Below, one piece after another: positions 51,776 through 60,006 of a stretch of 64,000 nucleotides of DNA. Origin of the DNA: Bin87 sp965203985 (GTDB lineage: Bacteria > Chloroflexota > Dehalococcoidia > Lucifugimonadales > UBA3495); assembly GCA_965203985.1 (NCBI GenBank), contig CBDBDS010000010.1, positions 186,001 to 250,000 of the forward strand, given 5' to 3'. The notes beneath the pieces were generated by a model. That model searched no databases and was not told the origin of the DNA. It saw only the letters and a list, made by a program, of their open reading frames with translations. A program made the translations under genes and the position numbers. The first letter of the stretch is position 1. Every line of letters begins with the position of its first letter.

Positions 51776-52054
51776 GGCGTCCAAACGGCCGGTCGATATG
51801 GAAGATTCAGGAATTGGCCGCACCTGAACGAGCGCCCAATTCGGGCGGCCCTTCATACACATTGCGGCGTGAATTGGCGCGATCGATGGTAGCACAGGGC
51901 CCCAAGCCGGGCAAGCAGAAATCGTTCTCCTGAACCGGCGATATACTGGACGCCGTCGCCGGGACTAAACGCAAAAGCCCCGAAATTTGTCGCTACAGCA
52001 GTCGTCAACTGCGGCATGGCCGGTTTTACAATGCCACCACGCAAATCGCACTCA

Positions 52055-52630
52055 ATGAGAATATCCGGCGGCGCGTCCCGAGGCCTCCCGTTGATTGGGG
52101 CGGTGGTGGCCGGAGTACGACCGACAACTGAGAGGGTTAGATCCGCGATCTTCAACATTCTGCAACCCGACAAGGTGGAAGGGAGCCGGGTCCTTGACCT
52201 TTACGCTGGCACCGGCAGCCTGGGCATCGAGGCCCTCAGCCGCGGGGCGATGCAGGCCGACTTTGTCGAACGCAATCGACGACAGTGTCGGGTCATCCAG
52301 GAGAACTTGGACTTCACGGGTTATAGCAACGTCAGTCGTGTCAATTGCGCGGATGTATTGGACTGGTTGAATCGATTCGCGGCCGAGTCCGGTGACAAGA
52401 CACCTTACGATCTTGTCGTACTGGACCCACCTTACGCGATGGGAGAGCCTACCCCAACCCTGGAACGACTTGCCCGGTCCACACTGCTCAACACCGACTC
52501 CACCGTAGTCGTGGGTTTCAGCAATCGTGTGACTCTGCCTGCCGATATCCATTGCCTGCACGAGATTGACCGACGCAGCTACGGGGATAATGCGGTAGGA
52601 TTCTACGCGGTTCGCACCGCCGTGAATTGA
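52055..52630 (+). CDS. rsmD: 16S rRNA (guanine-N2)-methyltransferase RsmD
   Basis: 191 residues from the ATG that gives the family N-terminus MRISGGASRGLPL. The SAM site is VLDLYAGTGSLGIEALSRGA and the catalytic DPPY is in VVLDPPYAM. It modifies G966 of 16S rRNA. The following coaD gene (34-base gap) is a common partner in bacteria. The frame is open to 52016. Confidence 0.9.
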   Translation: MRISGGASRGLPLIGAVVAGVRPTTERVRSAIFNILQPDKVEGSRVLDLYAGTGSLGIEALSRGAMQADFVERNRRQCRVIQENLDFTGYSNVSRVNCADVLDWLNRFAAESGDKTPYDLVVLDPPYAMGEPTPTLERLARSTLLNTDSTVVVGFSNRVTLPADIHCLHEIDRRSYGDNAVGFYAVRTAVN

Positions 52631-52663
52631 CTGACCCCAACAACTAAAACGGAGTAGCCCCGA

Positions 52664-53152
52664 ATGGTAACCGCTCTTTATCCCGGCACATTCGACCCAG
52701 TGACCATGGGACACCTGAACGTGGCTCAACGCGCCGCCCGGCTGTTCGACAGCCTGATCGTCGCCGTCTATGACACCCCTTCCAAGAGCCTGCTGTTCAA
52801 CACCGAAGAGCGCGTCGGGTTGATGCGGGAAGCGGTGGCCGACATGTCAAACGTGACGGTTCGCCCGTTCAACGGTCTCGTGGTTAACACCGCCCGTGAC
52901 GCCGGCGCTGCGGCCATCATTCGGGGCCTTCGCAGCGGTCCCGATTTCGAGTACGAGTCGCAGATGTTCTTCATGAACCGACGACTGGAGCCCGAAGTCG
53001 ACATGGTGTCGCTGATGAGCGACCAGGAGCACATGTTCATCAGTTCGAGCCTGCTCAAAGAAGTCGCCCAATTGGGCGGCGAAATCTCCGGTATGGTGCC
53101 TGACCATGTGGCTCGGGCCCTGGCGGAAAAATACCAACTGCCGCAGCGGTAG
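52664..53152 (+). CDS. coaD: Phosphopantetheine adenylyltransferase
   Basis: 162 residues, the usual size. The nucleotidyltransferase motif is YPGTFDPVTMGHLNV (TMGH at 14-17), and the ISSSLLKE segment near residue 127 corresponds to ISSTxxR/KE. It catalyses the penultimate step of CoA synthesis, in keeping with the CoA-heavy metabolism of this region. Confidence 0.95.
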   Translation: MVTALYPGTFDPVTMGHLNVAQRAARLFDSLIVAVYDTPSKSLLFNTEERVGLMREAVADMSNVTVRPFNGLVVNTARDAGAAAIIRGLRSGPDFEYESQMFFMNRRLEPEVDMVSLMSDQEHMFISSSLLKEVAQLGGEISGMVPDHVARALAEKYQLPQR

Positions 53153-53193
53153 CCGTTCACGCGCAATCTGAACCGCCGGCCAAGGGGGTCATC

Positions 53194-53751
53194 ATAGATA
53201 TCGACAGCATTATCGACCGTATCGAATTGTTGGTGGACTCGAGCAAGTCCGTGCCGCTCAGCAACAATGCAATGGTCGACCGGAGCAAGATAGGCGAGCT
53301 CGTAGGGCAACTGCGCATGGCGGTGCCCCAGGAGATCAGGCGGGCCGAGGAAATGTTGTCCCGCAAGGACGACATAATGTCCTCCGCCGTCTCTGAGGCC
53401 CACCAGGCCCGCCAGCAGTTGGAGCAAGATTTCCGGACTCGCCTCAGCGAGCACGAACTGGGCCGAAAAGCCGAGGAAATGCTGCGGGAAGCGGAAACTG
53501 CGGCCCGCCGGATGATTGAACAGGCGGAGCGCGAGGCAGAGAACCGGCGCAACCAGGCCGACGCCTACGCCCTGCGCACCTTGCGGGACCTGGAGCGCGA
53601 ACTGACCTCGGCCACCGGCTCGGTTCGCAAGGGTATCGACGCGCTTGCCGGCGCAACGCTGGCGGCCAGCCCGACCCCGAACATCCCGTCGCCAGAAGAC
53701 TTCGCGCCGAGCGATGAGCGGGAAACTGCCGATTACGGGCGTTTCCGATAA
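53194..53751 (+). CDS. Coiled-coil protein downstream of coaD, possible ATA start
   Basis: 185 residues if translation begins at the ATA at 53194. The homologous N-terminal sequence DIDSIIDRIELLVDSSKSVPLS begins immediately after this codon, and AAGGGGG ends 5 bases before it. There is no ATG, GTG or in-frame TTG closer; the first standard codon is TTG at 53227, which would cut off conserved residues. The rest is a long helix rich in E, R and A (residues 50-155) and a disordered tail, DivIVA or ATP-synthase-b-like in appearance. Function unknown. Confidence 0.65.
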   Translation: MDIDSIIDRIELLVDSSKSVPLSNNAMVDRSKIGELVGQLRMAVPQEIRRAEEMLSRKDDIMSSAVSEAHQARQQLEQDFRTRLSEHELGRKAEEMLREAETAARRMIEQAEREAENRRNQADAYALRTLRDLERELTSATGSVRKGIDALAGATLAASPTPNIPSPEDFAPSDERETADYGRFR

Positions 53752-53778
53752 CACCGCGGCCCAAAGCTAATGTACTCC

Positions 53779-53800
53779 GGGGCGGGAACACACCCGCCCC
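53779..53800 (+). terminator. GC hairpin after the coiled-coil gene
   Basis: GGGGCGGG/CCCGCCCC, 8-bp perfect stem with an AACACA loop, followed by TTCG. A likely terminator and one of the GGGGCG hairpin family. Confidence 0.6.
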
Positions 53801-53860
53801 TTCGTCGTCCGGTGCGGTCGGCGCTACTCAAGTCAGAGTGCCGGAGAGATTGACTTGCGC

Positions 53861-53891
53861 TTGACATCGGCGACTCTTGCGGGTGTACAAT
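53861..53891 (+). promoter_or_regulatory. Promoter of the bifunctional nuclease gene
   Basis: TTGACA at 53861-53866 and TACAAT at 53886-53891, spacing 19 bases, both very close to consensus; start of the gene is 85 bases downstream. Confidence 0.5.
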
Positions 53892-53975
53892 CCAGTTTGC
53901 CCGCTGGTTGGAATTACGCTTGAAGCCGATCCGACCACACCAGCCCGGAAGCGTTGATTGGAGTGACGGAGCGAG

Positions 53976-54518
53976 ATGCGTGAACTGGTAATCGACAGCA
54001 TCCGGATCAGCCAGATGAACTACCAGCGGGTGGTGGTCCTCAAGGAGTTGGCCACCGAGCTTTTCCTGTTGATTTGGATCGGGCCCACCGAGGCCGAAGC
54101 GATCGCGGTGAAGATGCAGGGGATGTCGGTTCCGCGGCCGCTCACGCACGACCTTTTCGTTGACTTGGTGAAGTCGGTGGGTGGGACTTTCGAACACATC
54201 CTAGTAAACGATCTTCAAAACGAAACGTTTTACGCCAAGATCGTGGTCAGGATCGGTGACCGCACCCACGAAATAGACTCCAGGCCCAGTGACGCCATGG
54301 CGGTTGCCGTGCGGGCCGAGGTCCCGATATACGTGGCTGACCAGGTCATGGACAAGGCCGCGATCTCGATGGACCAGGAAACCGGCCAACCCGCGGTGGC
54401 GCCGGATTCAAGCGGCGAATCGGCTCCCGCTGAGGTCACGGAAGAGGAGCTCCAGGGATTGTCGGCCTTCACGGATCTGATCAACGAACTGGACATGGAA
54501 GACTTCGAGCGCAAATAG
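53976..54518 (+). CDS. Bifunctional nuclease (BFN/DUF151) family protein
   Basis: 180 residues. The DUF151 core is clear: VVVLKELATELFLLIWIGPTEAEAIAV, then PRPLTHDLFVDLV, and FYAKIVV followed by DSRPSDAMAVAVRAEVPIYV. Family members bind or cut nucleic acid or act as regulators. The C-terminal 45 residues are acidic with an uvrC-like coupling motif (EEELQGLSAFTDLI). Confidence 0.88.
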   Translation: MRELVIDSIRISQMNYQRVVVLKELATELFLLIWIGPTEAEAIAVKMQGMSVPRPLTHDLFVDLVKSVGGTFEHILVNDLQNETFYAKIVVRIGDRTHEIDSRPSDAMAVAVRAEVPIYVADQVMDKAAISMDQETGQPAVAPDSSGESAPAEVTEEELQGLSAFTDLINELDMEDFERK

Positions 54519-54559
54519 GTTCCAAATGCCTACCACCGGCGTGACGACGAGTACTGCCC

Positions 54560-54582
54560 CGCCCCCGATGGTGGGGCGTTTT
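54560..54582 (+). terminator. Rho-independent terminator after the bifunctional nuclease gene
   Basis: CGCCCC pairs with GGGGCG around a 7-base loop and is followed directly by TTTT. It insulates the ATP synthase operon promoter downstream. Confidence 0.75.
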
Positions 54583-54618
54583 CGTAAGCAGGGCTACGAA
54601 TTCTGCAAACATCTCCGA

Positions 54619-54647
54619 TTGACAGTTCGGAGTACGGGTGCTACGAT
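54619..54647 (+). promoter_or_regulatory. Promoter of the ATP synthase operon
   Basis: TTGACA (54619-54624) and TACGAT (54642-54647) with a 17-base spacer. The predicted transcription start, near 54654, leaves only a short leader before the first gene. Confidence 0.7.
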
Positions 54648-54668
54648 GCCTGCCGTTTGGAAACGGGC

Positions 54669-54947
54669 ATGCCGCAGTGGTTAGTTACCGCCTTGCGGCT
54701 GACCGGCTTGGGTTGGTTCGTTGCTGTGTGCATCGTCCTGGGCATCCTCGGAGGGTTATGGCTGGGCAATCTAACCGGCCAGGTTGCGCTCCTGGTGTTG
54801 GTGGGAACGGTTCTGGGCAGCGTGGTAGCCTTCTACGGGGTCTACCGAATGATCCTCCCTGCGGTCTACGGGAGCAACAATCCCTGCCGCACCGCCGACC
54901 GTTCCCAAAAACCGTGTCCTGACCGCGGAGGCAACGAACCGTCGTGA
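54669..54947 (+). CDS. AtpZ/AtpI-like small membrane protein of the ATP synthase operon
   Basis: 92 residues with two transmembrane helices (GWFVAVCIVLGILGGLWLG and VALLVLVGTVLGSVVAFYGVYRMI), the shape of AtpZ-type F0F1-ATPase-associated proteins, which take part in assembly of the c-ring or in magnesium transport. The stop overlaps the next gene's GTG start by 4 bases. ATG at 54669 is preferred over TTG 54657 given the promoter position. Confidence 0.7.
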   Translation: MPQWLVTALRLTGLGWFVAVCIVLGILGGLWLGNLTGQVALLVLVGTVLGSVVAFYGVYRMILPAVYGSNNPCRTADRSQKPCPDRGGNEPS

Positions 54948-55945
54948 CCACCAAACGAGTACTCCTGCTGCTCGGCATCGTGTCGGCAGTCCTCCTGATC
55001 GTGGGTTTCGTCGTTGGCGCAGTTGGCTCCCGTATGTTCGGCTTGGAGCGGCCTTTCGTCTCCCAGCCTGGCATCCACCTTCCGCCTGACCCCGTGTTTC
55101 CCGCAACCGTTCGCGAAAGCGTCGTCGGCTACCGGGTTGTCGAAAAGAAGACCGACGACCATGGGGCAAGCGCTGGCAAGGACGAAGCCAAGGAGGAGCA
55201 TCATGGCCTTGGCCTGATGCAGTTCGCCGTCACCAACACCATGCTCTCGGCATGGCTGACCAGCATCATCATGTTGGTATTCTTCATCGGAGGCGCGCGC
55301 AATCCCAAGGTCATTCCTGGCCGGCTGCAGGCCCTGGTCGAGATGCTATTCGAGTTAGTGCTGAACTTCGCCTCCAGCATCCTCGGGCCGGAGATGGGGC
55401 GCCGGGCTTTCCCGGTGGTCGCCACCATTTTCTTCTTTGTGTTGTTCAACGCTTGGATAGCGATCTTCCTCATCCCGATATATCAGGCGGTGGGCTACGG
55501 CGCGCAATTGGGAGGCGAGTTCAAACTGGCCACCCACCTGGTACGGCCGGCGGGTACCGACCTCAACTTCCCCCTGGCGCTGGCGCTGGTATCGTTCGTG
55601 TTCGTCGAATACTGGGGATTCCGGGCCCACGGGTTCGGCTATCTCAAGAAGTTCTTCGCCTTCGGAGACTTGCTCCGCGGGCGTCCGTCAGGCCTGATCA
55701 ACGTTTTCGTGGGCGTTCTGGAACTGGTTTCGGAACTGGTGCGCATCGTCTCGTTCACCTTCCGGCTCTTCGGCAACATGACCGCCGGCGAGATTCTGGT
55801 GGTGATGATCACCTTCCTGGTTCCATTCATCGCCACGCAGTTCGTCTTCGGGTTGGAACTGCTGGTGGGTCTGATCCAGTCGGTCATTTTCGCGGGGCTC
55901 ACCCTGGTGTTCCTGTCGGTGGCCGTAAGCCATGAGGAGCACTGA
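54944..55945 (+). CDS. atpB: ATP synthase subunit a
   Basis: 333 residues. The proton-path arginine is R274 in FRLFGNMTAGE. Unlike the usual ~250-residue form it carries an extra N-terminal membrane helix (6-28) followed by about 55 polar residues before the standard first helix at about 97. GTG start overlaps the upstream stop. Part of the F0 membrane sector that moves protons past the c-ring. Confidence 0.93.
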   Translation: MTTKRVLLLLGIVSAVLLIVGFVVGAVGSRMFGLERPFVSQPGIHLPPDPVFPATVRESVVGYRVVEKKTDDHGASAGKDEAKEEHHGLGLMQFAVTNTMLSAWLTSIIMLVFFIGGARNPKVIPGRLQALVEMLFELVLNFASSILGPEMGRRAFPVVATIFFFVLFNAWIAIFLIPIYQAVGYGAQLGGEFKLATHLVRPAGTDLNFPLALALVSFVFVEYWGFRAHGFGYLKKFFAFGDLLRGRPSGLINVFVGVLELVSELVRIVSFTFRLFGNMTAGEILVVMITFLVPFIATQFVFGLELLVGLIQSVIFAGLTLVFLSVAVSHEEH

Positions 55946-56047
55946 TTGCCCGACGCTCATCCCCATCAAGGCACGTTGCCCCGTGGTTTGACGGCCAGGG
56001 GCTAGGCAAAATCACGCGACCAATTTCGGTTCGGAGGATTATCAACA

Positions 56048-56332
56048 ATGGCACTTGACCTTACGATGTTCACCACTTTGCTGTCGGTGGGTGCGCAGGC
56101 GATTACCGCGGATGGCGCCAAGTTCCTGGCGGCCGGACTGGCCATCGCCCTCGGCGTGGTCGGACCTGGTGTGGGTATCGGAATCCTCGGCGCGGGCGCG
56201 ATGAACGCCATCGGCCGCAACCCGGACGCCGCCGGTTCCATTACCACCAACATGATCCTCGCCATCGCCTTCGCTGAGGCTCTGGGCATTTACTCGCTCA
56301 TCGTCGCAGTGATCCTCCTCTTCGTGGTGTAA
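56048..56332 (+). CDS. atpE: ATP synthase subunit c
   Basis: 94 residues forming a hairpin of two helices joined by the RNPD loop (57-60). The ion-carrying carboxylate is E77 in AFAEALGIY. The sodium-type ligand set (Q and ES) is not present, so proton coupling is expected. A ribosome site GGAGG precedes the ATG. Confidence 0.96.
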   Translation: MALDLTMFTTLLSVGAQAITADGAKFLAAGLAIALGVVGPGVGIGILGAGAMNAIGRNPDAAGSITTNMILAIAFAEALGIYSLIVAVILLFVV

Positions 56333-56336
56333 CAAC

Positions 56337-56840
56337 ATGGTTGAACTGGGACTGAACGTTCCGTCGCTGATCAGCTACCTGATCAACTACGTCGTCCTTC
56401 TGATCCTGCTGGGAGCGCTGGCCTACCGGCCGCTGCTCAACGCTCTGGACAGTCGAGTCGAAAGCATCCGGGAGAGCCTGGCCGCCGCCGACCGTGCTCG
56501 TGAGGAAGCGGCCACATCCCGCTCCGCCATCGAGGAGGAGCTGAACGAGGCGCGTCGCGAAGGCCAGCGTCTTCTGGATCAGGCTCGTGAAGCGGCCGAG
56601 CGTTTCCGGGAAGAGGAAATGGGCCGCGCCCGTCAGGCGGCGGAGGAATTTTCCGAGCGCGCGCGGGCCGACATCGCCCGTGAGCGTGACGCTGCCATAA
56701 ACGAGGTCCGGTCTGCCTTCGGGGATCTGGCCATTTCCGCGGCGGAACGGATCATTAGACGCAGCGTGGATCGCCAGGCGCACCAGGAGTTGATCGATCA
56801 AGTCCTGGCCGAAGGTGAGCAGACGCTACGCCGGAACTGA
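56337..56840 (+). CDS. atpF: ATP synthase subunit b
   Basis: 167 residues: one N-terminal membrane helix (LISYLINYVVLLILLGALAYRPLL) and a long charged helix that forms the peripheral stalk. It starts 4 bases after the subunit c stop. Confidence 0.94.
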   Translation: MVELGLNVPSLISYLINYVVLLILLGALAYRPLLNALDSRVESIRESLAAADRAREEAATSRSAIEEELNEARREGQRLLDQAREAAERFREEEMGRARQAAEEFSERARADIARERDAAINEVRSAFGDLAISAAERIIRRSVDRQAHQELIDQVLAEGEQTLRRN

Positions 56841-56932
56841 CCCGCGGGCCATTCCGGCGTCCCAGATGTGAAACGTGCGTGTTCGCCGTCAAGGCGACCA
56901 CGTCAAACCAGGAACCAGGGAGATAAGAATCC

Positions 56933-57472
56933 GTGGCAAACCGCCTGTCCGGTCAGCGCTACGCCCAGGCCATCTTCGAACTGGCCGAGCAACACGAGCA
57001 GCTCGAACCGTGGGACCAGGAACTTCGGCTGGCCGCCGATGTGCTCGGCGACGAGGAGTTCGGGTTGTTCCTGCGACACGCCGAAGTGCCGCTGGAGCGG
57101 AAAATATCCGCGATTGATGAAGTGCTGTCCGAAACCCACCCTATGGTTCGTAATTTGGTGGCGCTGCTGGTCAGCCGGGGTGGTGTGGATGCCATGCGGG
57201 ACGTCCAGGAAGCCTACACCCACCTGCTTGATGAACACCTGGGCCGTCAACGAGTTGAAGTTACCGCCGCCGTGGAATTGGAACCGGCCGAGCTGGACCG
57301 CATTACGCACTTGGTTGGGCGCATGGTGCGCAAGGAAGTGGTGGTCACGGCAAGTGTCGACGAGTCTATCCTGGGCGGGCTCATCATCCAGATTGGCGAT
57401 CAATTGCTGGACGGCAGCGCAAGTTCCGCCCTGGAACGGCTCCGCCAGACGGTCCGCGCGCAAGCGGCCTAA
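56933..57472 (+). CDS. atpH: ATP synthase subunit delta
   Basis: 179 residues, GTG start. The N-terminal RLSGQRYAQAIFELAEQHEQLE and the C-terminal EVTAAVELEPAELDRI, then VTASVDESILGGLIIQIGDQLLDGS are the typical OSCP/delta segments. It links F1 to the peripheral stalk. Confidence 0.94.
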   Translation: MANRLSGQRYAQAIFELAEQHEQLEPWDQELRLAADVLGDEEFGLFLRHAEVPLERKISAIDEVLSETHPMVRNLVALLVSRGGVDAMRDVQEAYTHLLDEHLGRQRVEVTAAVELEPAELDRITHLVGRMVRKEVVVTASVDESILGGLIIQIGDQLLDGSASSALERLRQTVRAQAA

Positions 57473-57499
57473 CCAACGCAACATTGAGGAGACTCGCCG

Positions 57500-59008
57500 A
57501 TGGCAGTCAGGGGACAAGAGATAGTTTCTCTCATCAGGCGTCAGATCGAGGAGTTTGGCGGAGACCTCTCCCTCGTCGACGTTGGCACTGTCTTGCAAGT
57601 GGGTGACGGTATCGCCAGCATCCAGGGTTTGCAGAGCGTCCGGTCCAACGAATTGCTGGATTTCGGCAACGAGGTACTCGGCCTCGCGCTGAACCTGGAA
57701 TCGGACATTGTCGGCGCCGCCATCCTGGGCGATCCCAACGCGGTGAAAGAGGGTGACCGGGTCCGGGCCACCGGACAGATCATCGAGGTTCCCGTTGGGG
57801 AGGCCCTCATCGGCCGCGTGGTGGACCCGTTGGGCCGGCCATTGGACGGCAAGGGCCCGGTAGCGACCGACCGCACCATGCCTGTGGAGCGCACCGCGCC
57901 CAACGTGGTGGTCAGGAAGTCGGTGGACACGCCGGTGCAGACCGGAATCAAGGCCATCGACGCGATGATCCCCATTGGCCGCGGCCAGCGTGAACTGATC
58001 ATCGGCGACCGCTCAACCGGCAAGTCCGCAATTGCCATCGACACCATCATCAACCAGCGGGATACCGACCTGATCTGCATCTACGTGGCCATTGGCCAGA
58101 AGCAGGGCAAAGTGTCCCAGGTGGTGGGCATCCTGGAAGAGTACGGCGCGATGGACCACACCATCGTCGTCAACGCCGGCTCCGCCGACTCCGCCCCGCT
58201 GCAGTTCATTGCCCCGTACGCCGGCTGCGCCATGGGCGAGGCCTTCATGGAAGAAGGGAAGGACGTGCTGATCGTCTACGACGATCTGACCAAGCACGCC
58301 TGGGCCTATCGCCAGATGTCGCTGTTGCTGCGCCGTCCCGCCGGCCGTGAGGCTTATCCCGGCGACGTTTTCTACCTGCACAGCCGGTTGCTCGAACGCG
58401 CCGCCCGGCTCGACGACACATTGGGCGGCGGCTCGTTGACGGCCCTGCCCATCATTGAGACCCAGGCTGGCGACGTTTCGGCGTACATTCCGACCAATGT
58501 GATCTCCATCACTGACGGACAGATCTACCTGGAACCGGAGCTTTTCAACGTCGGTATCCGTCCGGCCGTCAACGTGGGCTTGTCGGTCTCCCGCGTGGGT
58601 GGCGCCGCCCAGACGCGTGCCGTCCGCCAGGTAGCGGGCCGGCTTCGGTTGGACCTGGCTCAGTATCGTGAGCTGGCAACTTTCGCCCAGTTCGGTACTG
58701 CCGACCTTGACGCGGCGACCCGCGCACAGCTTGCCCGGGGCCAGCTTGCCACCGAGGCGTTGAAGCAGGGTCAGTATCAGCCGCTCAACCTTGGCGACGA
58801 GGTTATAGTCCTCTTCGCGGTGAACTCCGGCCTGATGGAAGATGTACCGCTGGAGCGTGTGGGCGCGTTCGAAGAACAGATGCTTCGCCACGTCAACGCG
58901 ACACACCCGGAATTCGGCCAGGCGATCCGCGACACCGGCAACCTGCCGGAAGAATTGAGCGGGCAGCTCACTGCGGCCATCAACGAATTCAAACCTACTT
59001 TCCAGTAG
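57500..59008 (+). CDS. atpA: ATP synthase subunit alpha
   Basis: 502 residues. P-loop GDRSTGKS at 169-176; the PAVNVGLSVSRVGGAAQ signature lies near 355-371. It is the non-catalytic nucleotide-binding F1 subunit. Confidence 0.97.
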   Translation: MAVRGQEIVSLIRRQIEEFGGDLSLVDVGTVLQVGDGIASIQGLQSVRSNELLDFGNEVLGLALNLESDIVGAAILGDPNAVKEGDRVRATGQIIEVPVGEALIGRVVDPLGRPLDGKGPVATDRTMPVERTAPNVVVRKSVDTPVQTGIKAIDAMIPIGRGQRELIIGDRSTGKSAIAIDTIINQRDTDLICIYVAIGQKQGKVSQVVGILEEYGAMDHTIVVNAGSADSAPLQFIAPYAGCAMGEAFMEEGKDVLIVYDDLTKHAWAYRQMSLLLRRPAGREAYPGDVFYLHSRLLERAARLDDTLGGGSLTALPIIETQAGDVSAYIPTNVISITDGQIYLEPELFNVGIRPAVNVGLSVSRVGGAAQTRAVRQVAGRLRLDLAQYRELATFAQFGTADLDAATRAQLARGQLATEALKQGQYQPLNLGDEVIVLFAVNSGLMEDVPLERVGAFEEQMLRHVNATHPEFGQAIRDTGNLPEELSGQLTAAINEFKPTFQ

Positions 59009-59057
59009 GAAGCCTCGAAAGTAATTTCCCCAATTCAGGCGCAGCCAGGGTCAGCAA

Positions 59058-59918
59058 ATGCCTAGCGTTAGAGACATCCGCCGACGCATTCGCAGCGTCG
59101 AGAACACCGGCAAGGTCACCAACGCGATGTCGCTCATCGCAGCGTCGAAGATGCGCCGGGCGCAGCTAGCCGTCACCGACGGCCGCCCGTACGCGGAGAA
59201 GATCCATGAGGTGATCGCTACGTTGGCAGCGCAACCAACTGACGACGACACGGTCCACCCGCTGCTGGAGACCCGCCCGGTCAACACCGTGGGCATGGTG
59301 GTGGTCACTCCCGACCGTGGACTGGCCGGGGGCATGCACGCCAATATCAACCGCCAGGTGGCCCGGTTCATCCTGGGTAGTGACGCGACGGTGCGCAGTA
59401 TTGTGGTCGGCCGCAAGGGCCGCGACTTCCTGGTGCGCTACACCGATACCGTCCAGGCAGTATTCACCGATCTGAGCGACCGCGTATCCCTTGCCGATAC
59501 CACCGCGATCTCCCGCCTGGTCATCGACGGGTACACTGACGGCGAGTTCGACGAGGTGCACCTGGCCTACATGCGCTTCGTATCCACCGTTCAGCAGGAG
59601 CCGGTGATAGAACGGATCCTGCCGGTGGAACCGGCGGCGCTGGAATCGGCCCAACGGGTGGGCTACATTTACGAACCTGATCCGGCGACCGTGCTGAGCG
59701 CACTGCTGCCGCAGTTCGTGGAGATGCAGGTGTATCACGCCATCCTGGAAAGCATCGCCAGCGAACAGTCCGCTCGCATGGTAGCGATGCGGAATGCCAC
59801 CGACAACGCCAACCAACTGGCTTCCGACCTGACATTGGTTATGAACAAGCTGCGCCAGGACAGCATCACCAACGAGTTGCTGGACCTCGTGGGCGGCCAG
59901 GTCGCGCTGGAGGGATGA
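59058..59918 (+). CDS. atpG: ATP synthase subunit gamma
   Basis: 286 residues. The N-terminal coiled-coil helix (IRRRIRSVENTGKVTNAMSL) and the C-terminal helix (ARMVAMRNATDNANQLASDL) form the central rotor shaft. Confidence 0.96.
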   Translation: MPSVRDIRRRIRSVENTGKVTNAMSLIAASKMRRAQLAVTDGRPYAEKIHEVIATLAAQPTDDDTVHPLLETRPVNTVGMVVVTPDRGLAGGMHANINRQVARFILGSDATVRSIVVGRKGRDFLVRYTDTVQAVFTDLSDRVSLADTTAISRLVIDGYTDGEFDEVHLAYMRFVSTVQQEPVIERILPVEPAALESAQRVGYIYEPDPATVLSALLPQFVEMQVYHAILESIASEQSARMVAMRNATDNANQLASDLTLVMNKLRQDSITNELLDLVGGQVALEG

Positions 59919-60006
59919 TCCGCCGGGCCCACTTGCGGAAACCACGTTTCGGCGAGCCCGCGGATATCCGACCGTCTTCAGATAGCTCCTCCGGAGGATA
60001 GACAAG

